Positions 35,231-44,518 of a DNA stretch of 64,000 nucleotides are shown piece after piece. The notes beneath the pieces were generated by a model. That model made no database searches. It was given only the letters and a program-made list of their open reading frames with translations, and had not been told where the DNA came from. The stretch covers positions 1 to 64,000 of the forward strand of contig VGUP01000001.1 of the NCBI GenBank assembly GCA_016874175.1. Reading direction: 5' to 3'. A program made the position numbers and the translations under genes. The DNA comes from Gammaproteobacteria bacterium (lineage in GTDB: Bacteria > Pseudomonadota > Gammaproteobacteria > Steroidobacterales > Steroidobacteraceae). Position 1 is the stretch's first letter, and each line of letters starts with the position of its first letter.

Positions 35231-35575
35231 TCAGCGGCTCAACATCGGGCCGAGCGGCGCGCCACCGACCAGATGCACGTGCAGGTGATAGACCTCCTGA
35301 CCACCGTGCGTATTGCAGTTGATGATCAGGCGGTAGCCGTTCTCGGCAATACCCTCGCGCTTGGCGAGATCGCGCGCGACCGTGAACATGTGGCCGACTA
35401 GCGCTTCGTCGCTGTCTTCGATGTCGTTGGCGGTTGGGATTGGTTTGTTCGGCACGATGAGGATATGCACCGGTGCCCGTGGATGGATGTCGCGGAAGGC
35501 GGTGACCCGATCATCCTGGTAAACGATGTCGCCCGGAATCTGGCGCGCGATGATTTTTTCGAAGAGCGTCGGCAT
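35231..35575 (-). CDS. hinT: HIT-family nucleotide-binding protein (HinT-like)
   Basis: [44 protein letters not shown]...[16 protein letters not shown]. Confidence 0.92.
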   Translation of the reverse strand: MPTLFEKIIARQIPGDIVYQDDRVTAFRDIHPRAPVHILIVPNKPIPTANDIEDSDEALVGHMFTVARDLAKREGIAENGYRLIINCNTHGGQEVYHLHVHLVGGAPLGPMLSR

Positions 35576-35590
35576 GGCGGGTCGAATGGA

Positions 35591-36169
35591 TCAGTATTTG
35601 TAGATTTCGACTTTGTTGGCGTCGAGCTGATACGCCGCAGCACCGAGACGCGTCGTTTTGTTGGTGGTTTTCATGCGGCCCGTAATCCAGTACGCCTCAT
35701 AGATGGAGTCGAGGGCGACGCCCTTGGTCATACGCACGTAGACGATCTGGTTCGGTGGCGGTGGCGGTACGTGGATACAGGCGCCGAAATAGGGCACTAG
35801 GAAAAACTCGGTCACCAGACCGTCTTTGCCAACATCGAGCGGGACGATGAAACCCGGAATCTTGATGTTGGAGCCTTCGAGGGTTTTGTTGATGGAGAAA
35901 TCCATCACCTGTTGGGCGGCCATACCGCCTTCGCCGAGATAGTCGTGCACCGCTTGTAGTGGCGCTGCGGCAAAGCGCTCGCGGGCATCGGGCGGCAGCA
36001 GCTCGTCCCAATCGATTTCGCGAGCGGCACCCGGCACCGTATTCTTTGGAGTCGCGGCAGGTGCCTGGGTGTCAACAACCGGCGGGGTGATGCCTTGGGC
36101 GCTGGTGGCGACCATGCCCAGCAGCATCACGGCGGCAAAGAAAGCTGAAAAAAGACGGTTGGTAGTCAT
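35591..36169 (-). CDS. DUF3299-type exported protein
   Basis: Signal peptide then EIDWDELLPPDARERF...NIKIPGFIVPLDVGKDGLVTEFFLVPYFGACIHVPPPPPNQIVYVRM. Confidence 0.8.
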   Translation of the reverse strand: MTTNRLFSAFFAAVMLLGMVATSAQGITPPVVDTQAPAATPKNTVPGAAREIDWDELLPPDARERFAAAPLQAVHDYLGEGGMAAQQVMDFSINKTLEGSNIKIPGFIVPLDVGKDGLVTEFFLVPYFGACIHVPPPPPNQIVYVRMTKGVALDSIYEAYWITGRMKTTNKTTRLGAAAYQLDANKVEIYKY

Positions 36170-36234
36170 CGACATCTCGCTTATCTGTAATGGCTTATCT
36201 GCAAAATCTTTGGTAGCTACAGCAGGCCCTGATG

Positions 36235-37497
36235 TCAGACCCTGATGGTGAGTCCGTCGCTCAAGGTATTTCGGTAGGCACGCCACGCCGGCAACACCCC
36301 AATGAGCAGGGCGGAGACGATGATCGTGCCCAGAATGGCGAAATCGTAACCCGTGAGACCACCGGGATCGAGGAAGATTCCGAAACGGCGCTCGAGCAGG
36401 GGCTTGCCAGCGAAGATCAGGCTATAGCAAATGGCGACCCCGGCGGCGACGCCGGCACTTGCCAGCATGCCGGTCTCGGCCACCAGCAGCGTGAAGACAT
36501 GGCGAGGGCGTGCGCCCACTGAACGCAAGATGGCCATCTCACGCCGCCGCTCGTTGAGACTGGTGAGAATCGCGGTCAGCATGCCGAGCAGTCCGGCGAG
36601 CACCACAAACGCAGCGACGATCATCAGCGCGGTATCCGCGATACCGACCAGATTCCAAAGTTGGGTCAAGGCTACCCCGGGAATGATGGCGAGCAAGGGT
36701 TCCTGTCGGTATTCATTGATCGCCCGCTGCATGGTGAAGGTCATGACCTTGCTGCGCATGCCAACCATGAACGCGGTGATCGATTCGGGGGTGAGATCGC
36801 GGGCGCGGGCTTCTTCGGCGCTCACCCGCCCACCCGGCAGGGCTTGCATGCCGCTTTGCCAATCGATGTGGATCGCGGTGATAGCTTCGAGTCCGACATG
36901 CACAGTGCGATCAATCGGTGTGCCTGTCCGCTCGAGTACGCCGACCACCGTGAAGGGTTTGTCTTCGTGCTGCGCAAAGCTCACGTTGCCAAGGCCATGC
37001 GCGATGATGATCTTCGAGCTAGCCTTGCAGCCGAGCTGCTGCGCGACATCGGCGCCGATGACGGCATCGTACAGGTCAGTGAAAGGCCGCCCTGCGGCAA
37101 ATACCATCTTGCGCTCGCCGGCAAAGCGGTAGTGTTCAAAATATTGATCAGTGGTGCCCATGACCCGAAAGCCACGGTACGAGTCACCGAGCGAGATCGG
37201 AATGGTCCATTCGACATCAGGATGGCGCGCGATTTTTTGATAACTCTGCCAGCTGACGTTGGCGGTTGCGTCCCCGACCCGAAACACCGAATAAAGCAGC
37301 AGATTGAGTTGACCCGACCGCGCGCCGACGATTAGGTCGACGCCCGAGACGGTATTGGCGAAACCTTCGCGGGCCGCGGTGCGCATTTTCTCGACACCGA
37401 GCAGCAGGGCGACACTGATGGCGATAGCGCTGATCGTGAGCAGCGCAGTGGTACGTCGGTTGCGCAGCGAGCGCAGGGCGAGCAGCAGGGTTTTCAT
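36235..37497 (-). CDS. FtsX/MacB-type ABC transporter permease
   Basis: LRSLRNRRTTALLTISAIAISVALLLGVEKMRTAAREGFANTVSGVDLIVGARSG...LNERRREMAILRSVGARPRHVFTLLVAETG. Confidence 0.88.
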   Translation of the reverse strand: MKTLLLALRSLRNRRTTALLTISAIAISVALLLGVEKMRTAAREGFANTVSGVDLIVGARSGQLNLLLYSVFRVGDATANVSWQSYQKIARHPDVEWTIPISLGDSYRGFRVMGTTDQYFEHYRFAGERKMVFAAGRPFTDLYDAVIGADVAQQLGCKASSKIIIAHGLGNVSFAQHEDKPFTVVGVLERTGTPIDRTVHVGLEAITAIHIDWQSGMQALPGGRVSAEEARARDLTPESITAFMVGMRSKVMTFTMQRAINEYRQEPLLAIIPGVALTQLWNLVGIADTALMIVAAFVVLAGLLGMLTAILTSLNERRREMAILRSVGARPRHVFTLLVAETGMLASAGVAAGVAICYSLIFAGKPLLERRFGIFLDPGGLTGYDFAILGTIIVSALLIGVLPAWRAYRNTLSDGLTIRV

Positions 37498-37517
37498 GCA
37501 GCCTGTCCCGCGCGCGC

Positions 37518-38222
37518 TCACGTTCGTCCCGCACGGTTCAGATCACCCAAAGAAACCACCCGATCGAAAAGGTGGCCGAGCGAGGTGTCGTGGCTGACGA
37601 ACAGCAGCGTCGAACCTTGAGTTCGACACTCGCTCATCAGCAGTTGCAGAAAATCTTCGCGCGCATCGTGATCGAGCGACGAGGTGGGTTCATCGGCAAC
37701 AATGATTTCGGGTTTGCCGAGCAGGGCGCGTGCCGCTGCGACTCGTTGTTGTTGTCCGATGGAGAGCTCGGTGACCGGACGGCCGAGCAGGTCGCTGGCA
37801 CCAAGCCCGAGGGCTGCGAGCAAGCGTCGTCCCTCAGCTTGTAAATCGCCGCCAACGCGGGCTGCACGCGCGGGTGAAAAACCGGCGGGCAACAGGACGT
37901 TTTCGAGCACGCTCAGATAGGGGATGAGGTTGAACATCTGGAAGATGAAACCCAGATGCTCGCCGCGGAAACGGTCGCGCGCGCTGGCCGAGAGCGCACT
38001 GATCTCGATGCCGAGCAGACTGACCTCGCCACGTGCTGGTGTGAGGACGCCGCCCAAGAGGCCGAGCAGGGTGCTCTTGCCGCTGCCGCTCGGGCCGCGC
38101 AGGAACACGCGCTCGCCGCGAGCAACGCTGAATTGCTCGATTTCGATGACCAGTGCTTTGCCCGGCCAGGCGAACAGTAGGTCGCGGGCGCGAATGGCCA
38201 GCGCGGGGGTCGAGTCAGTCAC
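37518..38222 (-). CDS. ABC transporter ATP-binding protein
   Basis: [21 protein letters not shown]...ELSIGQQQRVAAARALLGKPEIIVADEPTSSLD. Confidence 0.93.
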   Translation of the reverse strand: MTDSTPALAIRARDLLFAWPGKALVIEIEQFSVARGERVFLRGPSGSGKSTLLGLLGGVLTPARGEVSLLGIEISALSASARDRFRGEHLGFIFQMFNLIPYLSVLENVLLPAGFSPARAARVGGDLQAEGRRLLAALGLGASDLLGRPVTELSIGQQQRVAAARALLGKPEIIVADEPTSSLDHDAREDFLQLLMSECRTQGSTLLFVSHDTSLGHLFDRVVSLGDLNRAGRT

Positions 38223-38241
38223 GCCGTTACTTTACACGCCT

Positions 38242-38778
38242 TTACTTTAGCGGAACCCGCAGTTCACCGCCCTGCAGCGTTTGCTGGCGTTGTACCTGCG
38301 GGGTGATCAGATTTACCTCGGCGCGTTCGACTTCTTTGAGCTTACGCAGCGCCCAGATCTCGACCCAGGCGAGTGCGGCGGGATTGCTGCAGCGAAAGGT
38401 GTAGCGCGGTTGATAGTCCGCATGACCGGTGCCGAGCTTTGGTGCGCTGAAGTTCGCCGACTGCAGGCGACAGCCGGCGTTACTCGGCACCGCCAGCATC
38501 TCGCGACCGCCCGCCAGCCACGCGTGGGTGTCGGTGACGAGTTTGCGCTCTGCGTCGTTGCGCGGTGAACGCTCGAAGCCGAGCACGTTGATGGCAGGCG
38601 CATCGAGTTCCAGCGACAGCGTGTCGCCATCGAGCGCGATATTGAACGTCACCGCGCCGTGCTCGTGTTTGCCGTGTTCCAGTGAGTCGGTCTCTTGGTC
38701 GGCGGCGGTCAGCGTGAAGGGCGAAAGGAAGGGCGACAGTGAAATCAGTGCGAGCAGAAGTCGGGTGAGCAGTGACAT
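38242..38778 (-). CDS. DUF2796-type (ZrgA-like) exported protein
   Basis: Signal peptide then SLEHGKHEHGAVTFNIALDGDTLSLELDAPAINVLGFE (His motif near N-terminus). Confidence 0.78.
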   Translation of the reverse strand: MSLLTRLLLALISLSPFLSPFTLTAADQETDSLEHGKHEHGAVTFNIALDGDTLSLELDAPAINVLGFERSPRNDAERKLVTDTHAWLAGGREMLAVPSNAGCRLQSANFSAPKLGTGHADYQPRYTFRCSNPAALAWVEIWALRKLKEVERAEVNLITPQVQRQQTLQGGELRVPLK

Positions 38779-38796
38779 GGTGAACTCTCCTGTTTA

Positions 38797-38811
38797 CGAT
38801 ACTTTATAACG
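38797..38811 (-). promoter_or_regulatory. Candidate Zur-like operator upstream of the DUF2796 gene
   Basis: CGTTATAAAGTATCG on the minus strand: one GTTATA half-site matching E. coli consensus TGTTATANTATAACA, other half degenerate. Confidence 0.35.
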
Positions 38812-38879
38812 TTTTCGGTATTCGCGTGTCGGAGTACCGCGGGGACCGCGTAGCTCGCGGATAATCGGCAACTCAGGCT

Positions 38880-39893
38880 ATGAAACTCGCCCTCAATAAC
38901 CTCGGCGCCCATCTCAAGCAGGCTGCGCAACGTGGCCAGCTCGCTGCCACCTATCTGGTGTCGGGCGACGAGGATTTGCTCGTTGCCGAGGCCTGCGATG
39001 CCATTCGCGCTGCCGCGCGGCAGGCGGGTTACAGCGAGCGCGAAGTCCATTTCCCTGAGCGCAATGCCGATTGGGCAGACATTGTCGCCTCGGCGGGATC
39101 GATGTCGCTGTTTGGCGATCGGCGGGTGATCGAGCTGCGTTTTTCAGGCAAGGCTGGCAAGGAGGGCGGTGCTGCATTGCAGTCGCTGATCGCGCGCGAG
39201 GGTGACGACACTTTGCTGTTGTTGATTACGCCGAGTCTCGACTTTGCCGCGCAGAGCACAGCTTGGGTCAAGGCCGTCGAGGCCAAGGGTGCGTGGCTGC
39301 CGATCTGGGAAGTGGGTCCGCGGCAGCTCGAGGGCTGGTTGTCGCAGCGCCTGCGCGCAGCCGGCCTGGACCCCAGTGCGGATGCCGTCACGCTGCTCGC
39401 GGCGCGTGTCGAAGGCAATCTGCTCGCCGCGCAGCAGGAGATCGAAAAACTCAAATTGCTGGTGCCGGCGGGTCGTCTCGATGCGGCCGCGGTGTTTAAT
39501 GCGGTCGCCTCGAGCGCTCGCTACGACGTGTTTGCACTCAGCGAGGCTGTAGTGACGGGCGATGCAGCGCGTGCATTGCGGATTCTTTCCGGTCTGCGCG
39601 GTGAGGGTACCGAGCCGACCCTCGTGCTGTGGGCGATCACTCGCGAGCTGCGAAATCTTTGGTCACTGAAACAGGGCGACGATCCTTCACGACGGCCAGG
39701 GCCACGTTTGACTTCGGCGCAGCTCGCCGCGCTCGAGCGTGCTCGACCGCGTGCATCGCGTTTGCCGTTCGCCAGACTCTCCTCACGGGCACTGCGTGCA
39801 GATCGCATGATCAAAGGGCGACTGGCCGGTGATCCTTGGGATGAGCTGACCCTGCTCTGCGCCGAATTTTGCGGCCTGCGTCCGGTTCGATGA
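38880..39893 (+). CDS. holA: DNA polymerase III delta subunit
   Basis: LAATYLVSGDEDLLVAEACDAIRAAARQAGYSEREVH. Confidence 0.93.
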   Translation: MKLALNNLGAHLKQAAQRGQLAATYLVSGDEDLLVAEACDAIRAAARQAGYSEREVHFPERNADWADIVASAGSMSLFGDRRVIELRFSGKAGKEGGAALQSLIAREGDDTLLLLITPSLDFAAQSTAWVKAVEAKGAWLPIWEVGPRQLEGWLSQRLRAAGLDPSADAVTLLAARVEGNLLAAQQEIEKLKLLVPAGRLDAAAVFNAVASSARYDVFALSEAVVTGDAARALRILSGLRGEGTEPTLVLWAITRELRNLWSLKQGDDPSRRPGPRLTSAQLAALERARPRASRLPFARLSSRALRADRMIKGRLAGDPWDELTLLCAEFCGLRPVR

Positions 39894-40576
39894 CGCTGAT
39901 GTCGGCAGCCGAAGACGCACCACTCGGAATCTTTGGTGGCACCTTTGATCCGGTGCACGTGGGCCATCTTCGCACGGGCTATGAACTGATGCGTGCCCTG
40001 CGGCTCGCCGAGCTGCGCTGGATCCCGGTGGGTAACCCGGGCCATCGCGACCCGCCACTGGCATCCGCCGAACTGCGCCTCGAGATGCTGCGAGTGGCCA
40101 TTGCAGGTCAACCTGGGTTCGTGCTCGATGATCGCGAGATCAGCCACAGCAGGGTCAGTTACACCATAGATACTTTGAGCGAGTTGCGCGGTGAGTATCC
40201 GCAGCGCTCGCTGTGTTTGCTGCTGGGTATGGACGCCTTTGCGAGTTTTACTTCCTGGCATCGCTGGCAGGAGATTTTTGCCGTGGCGCATGTGGTGGTC
40301 GCGCATCGACCGGGTTGGCAAGCACCGACCACCGGGCCGCTCGCTGCGCTGCTCGCCGAGCATGGAGTCGCCGATGTTGCCGAGTTGCATGCGCGCCGTG
40401 CGGGCTGCGTTCATGTGCGCAAGGTCACGCCGCTCGAGATTTCTTCGACCGATTTGCGCGAGCTGCTGGTGAGCGGTGGCGACCTGCGTTTTCTTGTACC
40501 GGAGCCTGTCCGCAGCATCATTCTCGAGTCGGAGTGCTATGCTCTCGCGCATGAACGAACGCAAACCCGCCCGTAA
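39890..40576 (+). CDS. nadD: Nicotinate-nucleotide adenylyltransferase
   Basis: LGIFGGTFDPVHVGHLRTGYEL...ISSTDLRELL. Confidence 0.95.
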   Translation: MTLMSAAEDAPLGIFGGTFDPVHVGHLRTGYELMRALRLAELRWIPVGNPGHRDPPLASAELRLEMLRVAIAGQPGFVLDDREISHSRVSYTIDTLSELRGEYPQRSLCLLLGMDAFASFTSWHRWQEIFAVAHVVVAHRPGWQAPTTGPLAALLAEHGVADVAELHARRAGCVHVRKVTPLEISSTDLRELLVSGGDLRFLVPEPVRSIILESECYALAHERTQTRP

Positions 40577-41042
40577 GCCCGTCCGCAAGACCGCCGCAAA
40601 ATCCGCGCGTAAATCCGCCCCTCGAGCTGCGACTCCGGGAAAGCCGCGCAAGCCTCCCGCCGCCAAACCGGCGCAAGCCAAGCATCGACGTCCGGCTGCT
40701 GTGCCGCCCGCGCTGCCCGTCGTACAGGCTGCACTCGCCGACATGAAGGCGGTCGATGTGCGCGTGCTCGATGTACGCGGCGTCAGCAACGTCGCCGACT
40801 TCATGGTGATCGCGAGCGGTACGTCGGACCGCCACCTGCGTTCAATTGCCGATCGCGTGGTGCACATGGTCAAGGCGGCCGGTCAGCGACCGCTGGGTGT
40901 CGAGGGCGAGCAGCAGGGCGAATGGGTGCTGGTCGATTTGCCGGATGTGATGGTGCACGTGATGTTGCCCCGCACCCGCGAGTTCTATCAGCTCGAGCAT
41001 CTTTGGGACGTGCCACGTCCGGCTGCGCGCGGCCGCGCCTGA
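40551..41042 (+). CDS. rsfS: Ribosome silencing factor RsfS with ~55-aa basic N-terminal extension
   Basis: VDVRVLDVRGVSNVADFMVIASGTSDRHLRSIAD...EGEQQGEWVLVDLPDVMVHVMLPRTREFYQLEHLW. Confidence 0.92.
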   Translation: MNERKPARKPVRKTAAKSARKSAPRAATPGKPRKPPAAKPAQAKHRRPAAVPPALPVVQAALADMKAVDVRVLDVRGVSNVADFMVIASGTSDRHLRSIADRVVHMVKAAGQRPLGVEGEQQGEWVLVDLPDVMVHVMLPRTREFYQLEHLWDVPRPAARGRA

Positions 41043-41073
41043 GAGCGCGTCGCTCGGCTGCGGGTTTTTTTTG

Positions 41074-41544
41074 ATGCGACTGCGCATCATCACGGTCGGC
41101 GCCAAGCAGCCGAGCTGGGTAGATGCAGCCGTCACCGATTATCTGCGCCGGTTCAAATCACCGTGGCGAGTGGAGCTGCTCGAGATCGAAGCCGCCACGC
41201 GCAGTGCCACGCGCAGTGCCGAGGTCGCGGTGCAGCGCGAGGGCGAGAGTGTGCTGGCCGCCTTGCGTGACCGCGAGCGGGTCATCTTGCTCGACGAAAC
41301 CGGGAAATCTTTGAGCACGCGCGAGCTGGCCAGCAAGCTCGAAGCCTTGGCGCGCGAAGCCCCCGATCTGGCCTTGCTCATCGGCGGTCCCGACGGGCAC
41401 GCGGCTGCCGTGCGCGAGCGCGCCGCAGCGAGCTGGTCGCTGTCGCGGCTCACGCTACCGCATGGACTTGCGCGAGTGCTGCTGGTCGAACAACTCTATC
41501 GCGCGCATACCTTGGCGAGCGGACACCCTTATCACCGTGACTGA
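41074..41544 (+). CDS. rlmH: 23S rRNA pseudouridine1915 N3-methyltransferase RlmH
   Basis: MRLRIITVGAKQPSWVDAAVTDYLRRF...LLIGGPDGHA...ASWSLSRLTLPHGLARVLLVEQLYRAHTLASGHPYHRD. Confidence 0.95.
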   Translation: MRLRIITVGAKQPSWVDAAVTDYLRRFKSPWRVELLEIEAATRSATRSAEVAVQREGESVLAALRDRERVILLDETGKSLSTRELASKLEALAREAPDLALLIGGPDGHAAAVRERAAASWSLSRLTLPHGLARVLLVEQLYRAHTLASGHPYHRD

Positions 41545-42148
41545 TACCCACCGCACCGTAATCTGTCTTGCTTCGACCTCACCGCGTCGACGCGAGTTGC
41601 TGCAGCAAATCGGCGTGCCGCATATCGTGCAGCCTGCCGATCTCGACGAGAGCGCGCTGCCCGGCGAGACGCCGGCGAGCTACGTCGAAAGATTGGCGCG
41701 TGCGAAAGCAAAATGGGTATACGCCGATCGTCTGCGGCGCGGCGCGCCAAGTTTGCCGGTGCTCGGTGCCGACACCACCGTCACCCTCGATGGCCTGCTG
41801 CTCGGTAAACCCGCTGACGAGGCGGCGCTGGTGGCCACGCTCGCGCAGCTCGCCGCGCGTACGCACGAGGTGCTGTCGGCAGTGGCACTAGTCACGAGCT
41901 CGGGCACGCGCGCGGCGGTGTCGCGAACCCATGTGACCTTTCGTGCAATCCGCGAAGACGAGGCCAGACGTTATTGGGCGAGCGGCGAGCCGCGTGACAA
42001 GGCGGGTGGCTACGCCATCCAGGGTCAGGGTGCGGTGTTCGTCGAACGTATTGAGGGCAGTTATTCCGGCGTGATGGGGTTGCCGCTGGCCGAGACGGCC
42101 GCCCTGCTGGTCGCCGCCGGCGTGGGCGTATGGCACTCTGGGGCATGA
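41537..42148 (+). CDS. maf: Maf-like nucleotide pyrophosphatase
   Basis: ICLASTSPRRRELLQQIGVPHIV...DKAGGYAIQGQGAVFVERIEGSYSGVMGLPL; GTG start. Confidence 0.94.
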   Translation: MTDTHRTVICLASTSPRRRELLQQIGVPHIVQPADLDESALPGETPASYVERLARAKAKWVYADRLRRGAPSLPVLGADTTVTLDGLLLGKPADEAALVATLAQLAARTHEVLSAVALVTSSGTRAAVSRTHVTFRAIREDEARRYWASGEPRDKAGGYAIQGQGAVFVERIEGSYSGVMGLPLAETAALLVAAGVGVWHSGA

Positions 42149-43665
42149 GCGCAGAAATCCTCATCAACATCGCACCCCGCGAGACGCGCGCGGCGCTGCT
42201 CGAGGGCGGCGTGCTGCAAGAGGTGTTCGTCGAGCGGGCGAGTCGACGGGGTCTCGTCGGCAATGTCTACAAAGGTCGGATCACGCGCGTGTTGCCCGGC
42301 ATGCAGGCGGCATTCGTCGAGCTTGGGCTCGCGCGTACGGCCTTTTTGCACGTCAACGATATCGTCAGCGAAGGAGCGCATTTCGATGCGCAGCATGTGG
42401 TCGCCGCGGGCACCTCCGGCGGACCTTCAGGGCTGCCATCGGCGGTCCGTGACGAGACCGTCGACATCCGCCGTCTGGTCAATCAGGGCGATGACATCGT
42501 CGTGCAGGTCGTCAAGGACCCGATGGGCGCGAAGGGCGCGAGGCTGACGACCTTCATTTCTTTGCCGTCGCGCTATCTAGTGTTCATGCCGCGCGGTCGC
42601 GGGATCGGTATCTCGGCGAAGATCGAAGACGAGGCCGAACGGCAACGTCTGCGCGAGACCATGCAGCAGATCGTCGGTGATATGCATCCCGGCGGCTATA
42701 TCGTGCGCACCGCTGCCGAGGGCATCGACGAAAAGCTACTTGCCAGCGATCTCGAGTATCTCGAACGCTTGTGGCGCCATGTTCGCGAGCGCTCTTTGCG
42801 TGCCGCCGTCGGCGAGCTCGTGCACGAAGATCTGCCGCTTGCGCTGCGCGTGCTGCGCGATGAACTCGGTCAAGGCGTCGAACGCGTGCTCGTCGACAAC
42901 GAGGCCGAGCTCGCGCGTCTGCAGCAGTTCGTGCGCGATTTCACACCGGCGCATGCGCCGCGCCTCGAATGGCACGCCGGACCCCGTCCGATCTTCGATC
43001 TGCATGGCGTCGAGGAAGAGATCAATCGCGCGCTCGAGTGCAAGGTTTCTTTGAAGTCGGGTGGTTATCTGGTCATCGATCAGACCGAGTCGATGACCAC
43101 CATCGACGTCAACACCGGCGGCTTTGTCGGTCATCGCAATCTCGAGGACACTATTTTTCGTACCAACCTCGAAGCGGCGGTGGCGATCGCGCGGCAACTG
43201 CGGCTACGCAATCTCGGCGGCATCATCATCATCGACTTCATCGACATGGTCGACGAGGCCCATCGCGAGCGGGTTCTTGCCGCTTTGCGGCAGTCGCTCG
43301 CGGGTGATCATGCACAGACTCAGGTCGCGCCGATCTCGCCGCTGGGGCTCGTCGAAATGACGCGCAAGCGCACCCGCGAAAGTCTCGAGCATCTGCTTTG
43401 CGGAAATTGTCCGACCTGCGAGGGTCGCGGCTCGATCCGCTCTGTCGAGACGGTTTGTCAGGATATCTTCAGAGAAATCCTCCGACAGGCACGCCAGTTC
43501 GATAGCCGCGAATTGTTGGTGCTTGCCCACCAGGATGTGGTCGAACGTCTGCTGGGTGATGAGTCGCCGGTGCTCGCGGAACTCGAAAGCGATATCGCGC
43601 GACCCATCCGGCTGCAGGCCGAATCGCTGTACGAAGTGGATCGTTACGATGTCGTCCTCGCCTGA
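42145..43665 (+). CDS. rng: Ribonuclease G
   Basis: MSAEILINIAPRETRAALLEGGVLQEVFVER...DVNTGGFVGHRNLEDTIFRTNLEAA...CPTCEGRGSI. Confidence 0.96.
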   Translation: MSAEILINIAPRETRAALLEGGVLQEVFVERASRRGLVGNVYKGRITRVLPGMQAAFVELGLARTAFLHVNDIVSEGAHFDAQHVVAAGTSGGPSGLPSAVRDETVDIRRLVNQGDDIVVQVVKDPMGAKGARLTTFISLPSRYLVFMPRGRGIGISAKIEDEAERQRLRETMQQIVGDMHPGGYIVRTAAEGIDEKLLASDLEYLERLWRHVRERSLRAAVGELVHEDLPLALRVLRDELGQGVERVLVDNEAELARLQQFVRDFTPAHAPRLEWHAGPRPIFDLHGVEEEINRALECKVSLKSGGYLVIDQTESMTTIDVNTGGFVGHRNLEDTIFRTNLEAAVAIARQLRLRNLGGIIIIDFIDMVDEAHRERVLAALRQSLAGDHAQTQVAPISPLGLVEMTRKRTRESLEHLLCGNCPTCEGRGSIRSVETVCQDIFREILRQARQFDSRELLVLAHQDVVERLLGDESPVLAELESDIARPIRLQAESLYEVDRYDVVLA

Positions 43666-44503
43666 AAAGTTTGGCTCGTCGGTGCAGGACAAACCTAGAG
43701 TCGCTGCTGTGCAGATGACGAGCGGTCCCGATGTCGCGAGCAATCTCGCCATCGCCGATCGGCTGTTGCGCGTGGCTGCCGATGCGGGCGCCTGCATCGC
43801 CGTGCTCCCCGAGAACTTCTCATGCATGGCTTTGCGGGATACCGATCGGCTCGCCATCGCCGAGGACGACGGTCGAGGGTTTGCGCAGGATGCCATTGCG
43901 GCACTCGCGGCGCGCCTCAAGCTTTGGGTCATTGCCGGGACGATCCCGCTGCGGATTCCGGGTGAGCGTCGTGTCCGGGCGGCCTGTCTCGTGTTCGACT
44001 CGGCAGGCGAGCGGCGAGCGCGCTACGACAAGATCCATCTGTTCGATGTCGACGTTCCGGGTCGCGGCGAGTCGCATCGCGAATCAGCCAATTTTCGTCC
44101 GGGTACCGAGGTGGTGACGGTCGATACGCCCGCCGGTCGGGTCGGTCTCTCGGTATGTTACGACCTGCGTTTCCCCGAGCTTTATCGACGTCTGAGCGCC
44201 GACGGCGCCGACTGGTTCGTCGTGCCGGCGGCGTTTACCGTGCCGACGGGGCGCGCGCACTGGGAAGTCCTGCTGCGCGCTCGTGCCACCGAAAATCTCG
44301 CGGCGGTGGTGGCGTCAGGGCAAAGCGGTTTCCATGCGAGTGGACGCGAGACCTACGGCGACTCGATGATCATCAATCATTGGGGCGAGATACTCGCGCG
44401 GCTGCCGCGTGGCGAGGGTGTCGTGACCGCAATCTTTGAGCGTGCGGCCCAGCAAACGGCACGCAGCAGTTTTCCGGCGCTCGCACATCGCACCTTGTTT
44501 TGA
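43649..44503 (+). CDS. Carbon-nitrogen hydrolase (nitrilase/omega-amidase family)
   Basis: VAAVQMTSGPDVASNL...ACIAVLPENF...YDKIHLFDVDVPG...VGLSVCYDLRFPELYR. Confidence 0.9.
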   Translation: MSSSPEKFGSSVQDKPRVAAVQMTSGPDVASNLAIADRLLRVAADAGACIAVLPENFSCMALRDTDRLAIAEDDGRGFAQDAIAALAARLKLWVIAGTIPLRIPGERRVRAACLVFDSAGERRARYDKIHLFDVDVPGRGESHRESANFRPGTEVVTVDTPAGRVGLSVCYDLRFPELYRRLSADGADWFVVPAAFTVPTGRAHWEVLLRARATENLAAVVASGQSGFHASGRETYGDSMIINHWGEILARLPRGEGVVTAIFERAAQQTARSSFPALAHRTLF

Positions 44504-44518
44504 GACACTGAAGAAGCC

